Origin: PALSA-693 sp963729695
GTDB taxonomy: Bacteria > Actinomycetota > Acidimicrobiia > Acidimicrobiales > Palsa-688
Direction of reading: 5' to 3'
Assembly: GCA_963729695.1 (NCBI GenBank)
Contig: CAVSOT010000007.1
Location: forward strand, 248,001 to 312,000
DNA length: 64,000 nucleotides
Shown one piece after another: positions 17,319 to 25,727 of the stretch. A program made the position numbers and the translations under genes. The stretch's first letter is position 1, and the number at the start of each line of letters is the position of its first letter. Below the pieces are notes generated by a model. It did not search any database and was not told where the DNA came from. It saw nothing but the letters and a program-made list of their open reading frames with translations.

Positions 17319-18527
17319 CGAGCGCTACCGCCACCACCGACCTGGACTGCGTTCCGCGCTTCGGTACGCGAGTGGTGCTCGACCCACGTACCTCCTGGCT
17401 GGCGGGAGGCGCAGACCGGCGTCGCAGACGAGGAGTTCGTGCGCTTCCAGAAGGAGTGGTTCCAGGAGCTCCGAAAGGCCGGGTATGCGGTGCCGCACTG
17501 GCCCAGGGAATGGGGCGGCGGCATGTCGGTCAGTGAGCAGATGGTGCTGTTCCAGGAGCTCGCGGCCCACGACGCCCCCCGCCTGGTGATGGCTTTCGTC
17601 TCGATCCACCACGCCGCCTCGACGCTGCTCGCGGCGGGGACCGACGAGCAACGGTCCCGCCATTTGCCGGCCATCCTGGACGGCGAGATCTGGGCCCAGG
17701 GCTTTTCTGAGCCGGAGGCCGGTTCCGATCTCGCCAGTCTCAAGACGACGGCCCGGCGCGAAGGCGACACCTATATCGTCAACGGCCAGAAGCTCTGGGC
17801 CAGCGGGGCGGCGCACGCCGACTGGTGCCTGCTGCTGGCGCGGACGGACCTGGCCGCGCCCAAGCGGCACGGCATATCGTACTTTTTGATGGACATGCGG
17901 ACGCCGGGCATCGAAGTCCGGCCCATCCGGCAGGCCACCGGTGAATCCCATTTTTGCGAGATGTTCCTCAACGATGTGGAGATTCCCGCCGTCCAGTTGG
18001 TCGGGCTTCAGAACCGCGGGTGGCAGGTTGCCCAAGAGACGCTCAGCGCGGAGCGGGGCATGACGATGTTGGAGCTGGCTGAGCGACTCGGCAACGCCGG
18101 CTTCAAGTGGCTGCTCGGAGCGTGCTCCCAAAAGGGCACGGACGGGACGCGGCCCATCGACGATTCGCTCGTGCGAGATCGCCTGGCCGGCTTCGACACG
18201 GAGATAACCGGTCTCCGGGCGCTCTGCCGCAGCCTGGTCGAACATCACGATTCGGGAGGTACCGGCATCGCGGACGCGTCGGTGGTCAAGCTGTATTACA
18301 GCGAGCTGCTCCAACGGATGATGGGCTTCGGAACCGAGGTCGCCGGCTTGAGCGCCAACACCCGGATCAGCAAGCCGATCTCGAGTGGTTGGGAATCGGG
18401 TGCATGGGTTCTCGATTTCATCGGTTCGTGGGAATGGACCATTCCCGGTGGCACGAGCGAGATCCAACGCACGATTATCGGGGAGCGCGGTCTCGGGCTT
18501 CCCCGCGAACCGGCGGCTAGCTCATGA
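17315..18527 (+). CDS. Acyl-CoA dehydrogenase, first subunit of pair 2, interrupted by a frameshift near its start
   Basis: ATG 17315 overlaps the hydratase stop. The frame reads MTSATATTDLD, and then one extra base (T17348 or neighbour) throws it out. Skipping it gives DAFRASVREW and continues into VRFQKEWFQELRKAGYAVPHWPREWGGGM. The corrected protein is about 403 residues. FAD signature WAQGFSEPEAGSDLASLKT, LWASGAAHADWCLLLARTD and the C-terminal PGGTSEIQRTIIGERGLGLPRE are all present. Without correction only an N-terminally truncated product from about 17439 could be made. It pairs with the gene at 18524 (4-nt overlap). Confidence 0.82.
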
Positions 18528-19669
18528 CTGGGGCCTTCTCGGAATTCCATGACGAGCTGCGGGCGGTGGCACGCGACATCCTCGCCAAAACCAGTCCTCA
18601 GGCTCACGACGAGGCGTCGCCCGCGACGGTGGACTGGCAGCTGCTCGCCAGCGCCGGCTGGCTCGGGCTGGAAGTACCGGAGCAACTCGATGGCGCCGGT
18701 GCCACCTTTGCCGAGGTCGCCGTGATCCTGCACGAGATGGGCCGCGCCCCGGCCCCGCACAGCTTTCTGGGATCTGTCGTACTCGGGATTGGCGCCCTCA
18801 ACCTGATCGAATCGACCGCCGCGACCGAAGAGCTGACTCGAGACATCGCCTCCGGTCGCCGGCGCGTGACCGTCGCCCTTCCGGCCGGGGATGACGCGGT
18901 GGCCGCCGCCACCGCACCGTTCCGGCTGGAGGCGTCCGCCGGCGCGCTCCGACTCTTCGGGGAGGCGCAGTTCGTCCCCGACGCCCTGGATGCAGACCGA
19001 TTGCTGCTCCTGGCTCGGGACCCGGCATCCGTTCCTGTGCTGATCGATCTGACCCGGACGGGGACCTCCTGCACGGTGAGCGACCAACCGGTCGTCGACG
19101 CCACCCGGCGCTTGAGTGTCATTGCCGCCAACGGCGACGAGGTCGACGAGGGTTCGGTGCGGCGATTCCGCGGCGACCCCTCCGCCTCGGTGCGGAGCCT
19201 GCTGAACCGCGGGGCTCTGGCCATCGCTTGTGACAGCCTCGGCTTGGCGGAGGCCATGATGGAGGCCACCGTCGCCTATGCCGGGGTTCGGGAGCAGTTT
19301 GGCCGGCCGATCGGCTCCTTCCAGGCGGTGAAGCACGCCTGTGCCGACATGTTCGTGCAGGTGGCAGTCTGCCGGGAGCTCGTCGTGGCCGCCGTGGCGA
19401 GCTTCTCCGAAGGGGAAGCCGACGCGGACACCGCCGTGTCCATGGCGAAGTCGTACGTCTGCGCCGCCGCGGTCGACATCGTGGGCAAGGCCATGCAGCT
19501 GCACGGCGGTATCGGCTACACGTGGGAGAGCGGGATTCATGCCTACCTCAAACGGGCCGTGCTCAATCGTTCCCTGTTCGGCAGCCCGGGTGCGCACCGG
19601 AAGCGGTTGGCCCTGCGCTACGACGATCGCTCGCAACAACAGGCCGGCTCGAGGGCGTCGACGGCCTGA
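18524..19669 (+). CDS. Acyl-CoA dehydrogenase, second subunit of pair 2
   Basis: A 381-residue acyl-CoA dehydrogenase-like protein. The N-domain has AGWLGLEVPEQLDGAGATFAE, and the C-domain has YAGVREQFGRPIGSFQAVKHACADMFVQ and AMQLHGGIGYTWESGIHAYLKRA. The middle FAD motif is degenerate, with no SEP.AGSD. It overlaps its partner by 4 nt and ends the plus-strand block; the next gene (TetR) is convergent, 69 nt away. It probably contributes the second half of a heterotetrameric FadE enzyme. Confidence 0.82.
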   Translation: MTGAFSEFHDELRAVARDILAKTSPQAHDEASPATVDWQLLASAGWLGLEVPEQLDGAGATFAEVAVILHEMGRAPAPHSFLGSVVLGIGALNLIESTAATEELTRDIASGRRRVTVALPAGDDAVAAATAPFRLEASAGALRLFGEAQFVPDALDADRLLLLARDPASVPVLIDLTRTGTSCTVSDQPVVDATRRLSVIAANGDEVDEGSVRRFRGDPSASVRSLLNRGALAIACDSLGLAEAMMEATVAYAGVREQFGRPIGSFQAVKHACADMFVQVAVCRELVVAAVASFSEGEADADTAVSMAKSYVCAAAVDIVGKAMQLHGGIGYTWESGIHAYLKRAVLNRSLFGSPGAHRKRLALRYDDRSQQQAGSRASTA

Positions 19670-19738
19670 GCTCGACCGGGTCGGGTTGGCTGGTCCCAAC
19701 CCGTGGAGTCGCGACGGGTGGCCCTCGCCGGCGAGTTC

Positions 19739-20413
19739 CTAGACGGCGGGGGTGGGGGTCATGGCGGGGAAGAAGCCTTGGAAGGTTCCTTTGCTGGCCA
19801 GGGTGATGGCTCGTTCGAGGTTGAAGTGGTGGTTGTGGTGTTTTTCGAGGGCCAGCATGAGGGCGGTGCCCATGACGGCTCGGGCGGAGATGTCGGGTGA
19901 TTCGAGTTGGTAGCCGTAGCGGCCTTCGACTTCGCCCCAGGCTTGGGCCAGGCGGTCCATGGCGGTGGCGAAGTTTTCTTTGTAGAAGCGGCGGGCGACT
20001 TCGGGGTCGCCGAAGAGGACCAGGCCGAGGAGGGGGAGGACTTCTTCGAGGGTGGAGATGAGTTGGCGGTACAGGCCGGTGAGGGTTTCGACTTGTCGTT
20101 GGGGGGTGAGGGGTTCGTCGCGGTCGATGATTTCGGTGGCGGCGACGAGGTCGTCGACGGCGGCTTGGAGGGGTTCGACGACGGCTTCGAAGAAGAGTTG
20201 GTCTTTGCTTTCGAAGTGGCGGTAGATGACGCCTTCGCTGATGCCGCCGTGTTCGGCGATGACTTTGATGGTGGTGCCGTTGACGTCGCCGGTTTCGCTG
20301 AAGGCTCGGCGGGCGGCTTTGAGGATGGAGCGTTTGCGGGCTTCGGCGCTGAGGCGGCGGGCTCGGGGGGCGTCGGGGCTGGGTGGTGACGGGTTGCGTG
20401 CTGTTCTAGCCAT
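19739..20413 (-). CDS. TetR-family transcriptional regulator
   Basis: A 224-residue regulator. The N-terminal helix-turn-helix is RRAFSETGDVNGTTIKVIAEHGGISEGVIYRHFESKDQLF, about residues 35-75; the ligand domain follows with KENFATAMDRLAQAW. Start ATG 20413 gives MARTARNPSPPSPDAPRARR. Base composition is unlike its neighbours: in a 60-nt sample (20041-20100) the coding strand has 24 C, 18 A, 10 G and 8 T. Other frames stay open on both strands as a result. It lies between the plus-strand acyl-CoA dehydrogenase block and the minus-strand acyl-CoA block, and probably controls one of them in response to an acyl-CoA or related ligand. Confidence 0.88.
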   Translation of the reverse strand: MARTARNPSPPSPDAPRARRLSAEARKRSILKAARRAFSETGDVNGTTIKVIAEHGGISEGVIYRHFESKDQLFFEAVVEPLQAAVDDLVAATEIIDRDEPLTPQRQVETLTGLYRQLISTLEEVLPLLGLVLFGDPEVARRFYKENFATAMDRLAQAWGEVEGRYGYQLESPDISARAVMGTALMLALEKHHNHHFNLERAITLASKGTFQGFFPAMTPTPAV

Positions 20414-20426
20414 GAGCGGCCCCGGT

Positions 20427-20441
20427 GTTGTCCGGGCCAAC
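20427..20441. promoter_or_regulatory. Imperfect palindrome upstream of tetR, candidate operator
   Basis: GTTGTCCGGGCCAAC is an imperfect 15-nt palindrome located 14 nt upstream of the regulator's start codon, where an autoregulatory TetR site is often found. The evidence is position and symmetry only. Confidence 0.3.
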
Positions 20442-20552
20442 GCTGCGCCATACACCCACCAGCCCACAATACGACATCCACCTGGGCAGATCCCGGCTTT
20501 CGCCGGTCACCGGCTCACCTCGCGCATCGGGATTCAGGTCCAGGACCAGCGA

Positions 20553-21721
20553 TCACAGGTTCATCCGCTTGGCCAGGATCTCCAGCTGGATCTCGTCTGA
20601 ACCGCCCCCGATGCGAAGGACTCGGGCATCCCGGTAATGCATGGCGACCGGGGTTTCTTCGAGAAACCCGGCGCCCCCAAAGATCTGTACGGCCTGATCG
20701 GCGACGTGGTTGGCCGCCCGGGCGGCGTGGAGCTTCGCCATCGCCACCGCATCTGCGGCGTCGGCTCCGGAGTCGGTCAACACCGCAGCCTGATAGGTCA
20801 AGGCTCTGGCCGCCTCGGTCTCTGTGCGCATCTCGGCCAGGGTGTGCCGGATGGCCTGAAGACTCCCGATCGGCTTCCCGAAGGCCTGTCGCTGCCGGGC
20901 GTACTCGACTGCCGTTGTCAAGCACGCCTCAGCCAGACCAACTCCCATAGCCGCCAGCACGATGCGCTCGCCCTGGAAGGCCTCCATGATCTGATAGAAG
21001 CCGCGATCGACCTGACCCAGGATCCGATCGTCTGGGACGAAGCAGTCTTCGAAGATGAGCTCTCTGGTGTCGGAGGAGTGCCACCCCATTTTCCGTAGCG
21101 GACGACCAACAGTGAACCCCGCTTGATCTCGTTCGACGATGAACATGGTGATTGACCGGTGACCGTCCCCTGTGCCCGTCTTGGCCGCCACCAGGACGAC
21201 ATCCGCGATGCCGCCATTGGTGATGAACAGCTTGGTGCCTTGAAGGCGGTACCCGTCCCCATCACGGGTGGCCCGGAGCGCGATTCCGGCCACGTCCGAA
21301 CCCGCTCCGGGCTCGGTGACTGCAATAGCGGCGACCTGCTCTCCCGACAGCAGCGGCCTCAAGTAGCGCTCCTGCTGTTGCGGGGTCCCGAAGCGGTAGA
21401 GGTGGGGCGCGGCCATGTACGAGCTGACGAGGGGCGTGACCGCCAGCCCCCCCGACGCCTTGGCCAGTTCCTCGCTGAGGATGGCGATGCTCAGGTAGTC
21501 GCCGCCTGTGCCTCCCACTTCTTCGGGATAGCTCAAACCGAGCATCCCGGCTTCTCCCAACTGGCGCCAGAGCTGATCGGGAAAGGTCTGCTTCTCCTCA
21601 GCCGCGTTGACCAGCGGAAGGACACGCTCCCGGACGAATCGCCGGCAGACCGTCTGAAACTCTTCGTGCGCCTCCGACAGCAGGGGAGATCGGAGCGGGG
21701 AACAGCTACTACATCCGTCAC
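20553..21721 (-). CDS. Acyl-CoA dehydrogenase with a disrupted 5' end
   Basis: From TTG 21560 onward the frame is a clear acyl-CoA dehydrogenase: LGLSYPEEVGGTGGDYL, AVTEPGAGSDVAGIALRAT, WHSSDTRELIFEDCFVP, YARQRQAFGKPIGSLQAIRHTLAEM, and the end IGGGSDEIQLEILAKRMNL. However, conserved N-terminal coding (LLSEAHEEFQTVCRRFVRER) continues upstream to about 21683 without any ATG, GTG or TTG. If one C is missing from the CCCC tract at 21683-21686, the frame joins GTG 21721 (MTDVVAVPRSDL) and yields a normal 389-residue protein. So the start is either lost to a one-base deletion or is a sequencing artefact; a truncated product from 21560 would lack the first helices. Confidence 0.8.
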
Positions 21722-21752
21722 AACGAAATTGTACCGGCCTGAAATCAGGCGC

Positions 21753-22805
21753 TCATGGAAGTTGCTCTTCGGCGAAGCCGGCCATGAGGTCGCGAAGCGG
21801 TTGAGGCTCGGCCAGGTAGCGGCCCGCCAGCATGAGCCGGCCCAGATCGTCCAGCTCGTAAAGGGTCGCCCGGTCAGCCAGTCCACCAAAGCGATGCCGG
21901 ACGGCGCGGCCGATGTCGGCCGGGGTTCCGACAACGGCGAAGACGTCGAGAATGTCGTCATCGATGTAGCGGGCCATCTCGTCCCACCGTCCCTGCCGGG
22001 CGATCTCGTTGAGCTGCGGCTGAAGATCTCCCAGCCCGTGGGCCTCGAGCATCGGCCGGTACGCCGGAGTCGAAGCGTAGAAGGCCAACTTGCGACGGAC
22101 GTTGCGAACCGAGGCCTCCAGGGTGGCCCGGTCGGGGCCCGTCGCGGCCAGCAGCGAGACCACCACCGGAAATGGCCACGATGGGGAGAGTTCGGAACGT
22201 CCACGTCGAAGCGCGGGGATCATCACCTTCGACAGGTAGTGCGGCGTGGTCAGCGGATGGCAGAGCAGTCCGTCTGCCACTTCTCCGACCGCCGCCGTCA
22301 TCTGGGCTCCGACGGCCGCCAGGTAGACCGGAGGAGCACCGTAGCCGCTCGGCCCCGGATCGAAGTTCGGCGCCATGAGGGTGTGTCGGTAGAACTCGCC
22401 TTCGAAGCGCAAGGGCGTTCCGGTCTCCCAGGTGTTCCATATCGCCTTCAAGGCCAACACGAATTCTCGCATCCGGGCGACGGGTCTCGACCACGGCATG
22501 CCGAAACGACGCTCGATATGGGCCCGGACTTGCGGGCCCAATCCCAGGATGAACCGCCCTCTGGAGAGCCGCTGGAGGTCGTGCGCGGTTTGGGCGACGA
22601 TCATCGGGTTGCGGGCGAACGCCACCGCGATGTTGGTTCCGAGACGCATGGTGGACGTGCGGGCCGCGGCGATGCCGAGCGTGAGGAACGGGTCGTGCTG
22701 GGCGTCGATGGACCACATGCAGCCGTGGCCACAGGCTTCCATGGCGGCCGCGGCATCGCCGATCGAGCGGAGGTCATCGCCAAGCACGTAGCAGTCGAGG
22801 TCCAT
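21753..22805 (-). CDS. F420-dependent LLM-class oxidoreductase
   Basis: A 350-residue luciferase-like (LLM) protein. Typical segments are MRLGTNIAVAFARNPMIVAQTAHDLQRLSRGRFILGLGPQV, AALKAIWNTW-like ALKAIWNTWETGTPL, and APPVYLAAVGAQMTAAVGEVADGLL. These actinobacterial enzymes normally use coenzyme F420 to reduce or oxidise a C-H or C=C in lipid-like substrates. The start at ATG 22805 (MDLDCYVLG) follows the acyl-CoA ligase stop by 13 nt, so it is in that operon. Confidence 0.85.
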   Translation of the reverse strand: MDLDCYVLGDDLRSIGDAAAAMEACGHGCMWSIDAQHDPFLTLGIAAARTSTMRLGTNIAVAFARNPMIVAQTAHDLQRLSRGRFILGLGPQVRAHIERRFGMPWSRPVARMREFVLALKAIWNTWETGTPLRFEGEFYRHTLMAPNFDPGPSGYGAPPVYLAAVGAQMTAAVGEVADGLLCHPLTTPHYLSKVMIPALRRGRSELSPSWPFPVVVSLLAATGPDRATLEASVRNVRRKLAFYASTPAYRPMLEAHGLGDLQPQLNEIARQGRWDEMARYIDDDILDVFAVVGTPADIGRAVRHRFGGLADRATLYELDDLGRLMLAGRYLAEPQPLRDLMAGFAEEQLP

Positions 22806-22818
22806 GGCTCCGGTCCTC

Positions 22819-24384
22819 TTAGCGTGGCGGGTGGTGCCGGTGCTCGAACAACCCCGTGAGCTCCCGGCGGTCGACCTTGCCCATGGCATTGCGGGCAAAG
22901 GCGTCCACCACGACGATCTCCTCTGGGACCTTGTAGCGGGCGAGATGGCTGCGGCAGTGTTCGATCACGTCGGACGGCGCCACGCCGGCGCGCCCGTCGA
23001 CCTCGATGGCCGCCACTACTCGTTGCCCGAGCCTGGGGTCGGGTAGCCCGACGACCGCGCTGGCCCGTACCCCAGGGAAGCGCTCGAGTACTCGCTCGAC
23101 CTCGGCCGGATAGACATTCGCCCCACCGCGCAGGATGAGAAGGCTCTTACGGTCCCGGACGAAGAGGTTCCCGTCCTCGTCGACGACGCCGATGTCCCCG
23201 GTTTGCAGGTGGCTTTCGCCCGAGGGCTCGAGGTGGTCGCTTCGCCAATACCCCAGCATCGGCGTATAGGCGCCGGCCCAGGGGCCCCCCTCGGCGGCGT
23301 GCACCACGATCTCGCCGGTTTGCCCACGGACGAGGGGCTTTCCTTCGTCATCCCAGACGTCCACCTCGAGATGGGGAAGGGGCACGCCGCTGGAATCTCG
23401 TACGTGAGGGCGATCGAGGGGCTCGATGGTGACCACCGCGGGTGCCTCCGTCAACCCGTAGGCCTGGAAGAGCGGTAGGCCGAAGCGGTCGCAGAACGCC
23501 GAGCGCAGGTCCTCCGGGCACGGCGCGCCCCCCGACCAAACTTCCTTCAGGCTGGCCAGCTGCTCAGTCGGCAGATCCAGGTCGTACACCATGCTGTAGA
23601 GCAACGCCGGGACCCCGTTCCACACGGTCACCGACTCGCGCTCGATCCATTCGGCTACGCCCCGGGCGTCGCGCCGTTCGGTGAGAAGGCAGCATCCGCC
23701 GGCGGCCGCGGTCAGCAGCGTGGTCAGCACCTGAAGATTGAGGATCGTCATGGGCAGGCAGTCGCCTTTTCGCAGCGTGGCATCGTACTGGCGGCTGGCG
23801 GCCAGCGACGCCGCTTGCAAGAGCAGATTTCGTTGCGAGTGGACCACGCCTTTCGGGAGTCCCGTGGTGCCGCTCGTGAACGCGATCGCGGCGGGCGCAT
23901 CCGGATCGGGCGGGGCCGGGCGCTGGGCGTCGTGACCTCTCGCTAGCGCCGCGCTCCACTCGCAGCCCTGATCCTCACGGTCGGCTCGGACGACCCGGCA
24001 ATCGCGTTCGAGCGTCGGAGCGGAGACCGGGTCGGTCAGCACCATGGTCGGGGTCGCTGCCGCGACCAGCGCGCTTTTCTCGGGTGGGGCCAGATTTCTG
24101 TTGATCCCGACCCAGATAGCACCGAGGCGCATCGCCCCGTGAAACGCCACCGCGATGTCCAGGTCGTTGGGCAGGCAGGCGGCCACCCGATCCCCGACGC
24201 TGACGCCCATCCCACGGAAGGCGGATGCGGCGGCGTTGGCGGCGGCGTCGAACTCGGCGTACGTGAGCGACCCGGACGGTCCGATGAGCGCGGTGCGTTG
24301 GGGTTCGACGGCGAGAACGTGGTCGAACACCTCGGCGACGGTCGTCGCCCCGATCGGTGTGGCCCTGCCGTCCACCGAGCTCAT
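22819..24384 (-). CDS. AMP-forming acyl-CoA synthetase (fatty-acid or aryl-acid CoA ligase)
   Basis: A 521-residue ANL-superfamily ligase. The ATP loop is FTSGTTGLPKGVVHS, followed by AYGLTEAP, LQTGDIGVVDEDGNLFVRDRKSLLILRGGANVYPAEVE, and the catalytic Lys in AMGKVDRRELTG. It activates a carboxylic acid to the acyl-CoA using ATP. Its start overlaps the MaoC gene stop by 4 nt. Substrate specificity cannot be read, but the surrounding genes suggest an acid that is then oxidised, hydrated and cleaved. Confidence 0.9.
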   Translation of the reverse strand: MSSVDGRATPIGATTVAEVFDHVLAVEPQRTALIGPSGSLTYAEFDAAANAAASAFRGMGVSVGDRVAACLPNDLDIAVAFHGAMRLGAIWVGINRNLAPPEKSALVAAATPTMVLTDPVSAPTLERDCRVVRADREDQGCEWSAALARGHDAQRPAPPDPDAPAAIAFTSGTTGLPKGVVHSQRNLLLQAASLAASRQYDATLRKGDCLPMTILNLQVLTTLLTAAAGGCCLLTERRDARGVAEWIERESVTVWNGVPALLYSMVYDLDLPTEQLASLKEVWSGGAPCPEDLRSAFCDRFGLPLFQAYGLTEAPAVVTIEPLDRPHVRDSSGVPLPHLEVDVWDDEGKPLVRGQTGEIVVHAAEGGPWAGAYTPMLGYWRSDHLEPSGESHLQTGDIGVVDEDGNLFVRDRKSLLILRGGANVYPAEVERVLERFPGVRASAVVGLPDPRLGQRVVAAIEVDGRAGVAPSDVIEHCRSHLARYKVPEEIVVVDAFARNAMGKVDRRELTGLFEHRHHPPR

Positions 24385-24842
24385 CCGAGTGGTTGCGGCT
24401 GGCGCAGCATCAGCGCCTGCCGTTGGCAGCGGGCCGTCAGCTCGCGGTGTTGGTTGTAGCCGCGATGCTCAAAGGTGACGATGCCCGCGTTGGGTCGGGA
24501 GTTGGACGCTCGAGCCTCGAGGACCTCGGTCTCAGCGCTCAGCGTGTCACCGTGGAACATCGGTCGAGGAAACTCGACGAGGCTGAAGCCCAGATTTGCC
24601 ACCGTGGTGCCGAGGGTGAGCTCGTAGACGGTCAAGCCGACCAGCAGGCCGAGGGTGAAGATGCTGTTGACCAGCCGCTGGCCGAACTCCGTGCCCGCGG
24701 CGAAGTCTTCGTCGAGATGCAGGGGCTGTGGGTTCATGGTCAAGCAGGTGAAGAGGACATTGTCCGATTCCGTGATCGTCCGCTTCACCGCGTGCTGCAC
24801 CATAGTGCCCACCTGTAGCTCCTCGAACCAGCGGCCGCTCAT
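24381..24842 (-). CDS. MaoC-like enoyl-CoA hydratase
   Basis: A 153-residue single hot-dog domain. FEELQVGTMVQHAVKRTITESDNVLFTCLTMNPQPLHLDEDFA contains the hydratase motif with catalytic Asp and His (N-x-x-P-L-H). PRPMFHGDTLSAETEVLEAR is the usual C-terminal strand pair. It hydrates a trans-enoyl-CoA. It is translationally coupled both to the CitE-type lyase upstream and to the CoA ligase downstream, each by 4-nt overlaps. Confidence 0.88.
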   Translation of the reverse strand: MSGRWFEELQVGTMVQHAVKRTITESDNVLFTCLTMNPQPLHLDEDFAAGTEFGQRLVNSIFTLGLLVGLTVYELTLGTTVANLGFSLVEFPRPMFHGDTLSAETEVLEARASNSRPNAGIVTFEHRGYNQHRELTARCQRQALMLRQPQPLG

Positions 24843-25714
24843 GACTCCCTCTCCTGGGACGGATCGTGGGCCCGAGCGAGGAGTCGCTCGGCCTGACGAA
24901 TTACGGGGAGGTCGACCATCCTTCCCTCGAAGGAGACGATGCCGCGGCCCTGCTTTTCGGCCTCGGCGACCGCGGCGAGAAGCCGCCGGCTCCGATCCAC
25001 TTCTTCCTCTGTCGGGGTGAACACCCCGTTGGCGACCTCCACCTGCGCCGGATGGATACACAGCTTGCCGGTGTAACCGAGTTGGCGAGCAGCGGTGGCC
25101 TCGTCCCGAAAACGGGTCCGGTTGCCAATCTCGACCACCACCTGGTCGAGGACGCCGACTCCGATGATGCGAGCCGCCAGGACGGCGCGTGACCTGGCGT
25201 AGGCGACCTCGTGACCTTCCAGGGTGCGTTCGCCGCCCACGTCGGCGATGTAATCCTCGGCCCCGAAATAGGCCCCGATCAGACGTGGATGACCCGATCG
25301 AGGTGCGTTCTCGATTCCCGCCGCGGTTTCCCAGCCACCGACAATCCCGGCCGCACTCAACCCGGCTCCGTCGAGCAGGCCGGCGGATCGTTCGACCTGC
25401 TCTCGGGTTTCCAGCTTGGGGACCACGATGCCGGTGATGCCGGGGATCAGCGCCTCCGCCACGTCGCCCTCGATCCAGGGCGAGTCGGTCCCGTTGACTC
25501 GGACGAAGAGCGGCAGCGAGGGATAACGGCCGAGCAGGGCCTCGGCCCCTTCCCTGGTTATCCGACGGGCTGCCGATTTGGCCTCGGGTGCCACTCCGTC
25601 TTCAAGATCGATGACGACACCATCAGCTCCCGTGCGCCCGAGTTTGGCGATCATCTCCGGGCGGTCGCCAGGGCAGAACAGCAGGCTTCGCAACTGGACG
25701 GGAGCGGGATTCAC
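24839..25714 (-). CDS. HpcH/HpaI-CitE family CoA lyase (citramalyl/malyl-CoA type)
   Basis: A 291-residue TIM-barrel lyase. LRSLLFCPGDRPEMIAKLG, VVIDLEDGVAPEAK, PLFVRVNGTDS, and YFGAEDYIAD carry the metal and CoA-ester binding residues, and GKLCIHPAQVEVANG is the signature near the C-terminus. Members cleave 3-hydroxyacyl-CoA esters such as citramalyl-CoA, malyl-CoA or related branched esters. The start is placed at GTG 25714, 13 nt after the carboxyltransferase stop. The pairing CitE-MaoC mirrors the Mycobacterium tuberculosis Rv2498c-Rv2499c order, in the leucine/itaconate-type region. Confidence 0.85.
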   Translation of the reverse strand: MNPAPVQLRSLLFCPGDRPEMIAKLGRTGADGVVIDLEDGVAPEAKSAARRITREGAEALLGRYPSLPLFVRVNGTDSPWIEGDVAEALIPGITGIVVPKLETREQVERSAGLLDGAGLSAAGIVGGWETAAGIENAPRSGHPRLIGAYFGAEDYIADVGGERTLEGHEVAYARSRAVLAARIIGVGVLDQVVVEIGNRTRFRDEATAARQLGYTGKLCIHPAQVEVANGVFTPTEEEVDRSRRLLAAVAEAEKQGRGIVSFEGRMVDLPVIRQAERLLARAHDPSQERES

Positions 25715-25727
25715 TGCTCGGACCGCA

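Noticed and set aside
19907..20389. 160-codon plus-strand frame opposite the tetR gene and a Pro/Ser/Lys-rich minus frame
   Set aside because: Low-complexity products made by the skewed composition of the tetR gene; the HTH-containing frame is the real one.
21159..22859. 566-codon plus-strand frame opposite an acyl-CoA dehydrogenase and the LLM gene
   Set aside because: It is antisense to two clear protein families and has no domain of its own.
24381..25061. Extended 226-codon form of the MaoC gene
   Set aside because: The extra N-terminus is antisense-like and overlaps the CitE gene; ATG 24842 gives the family length and a 4-nt coupling.
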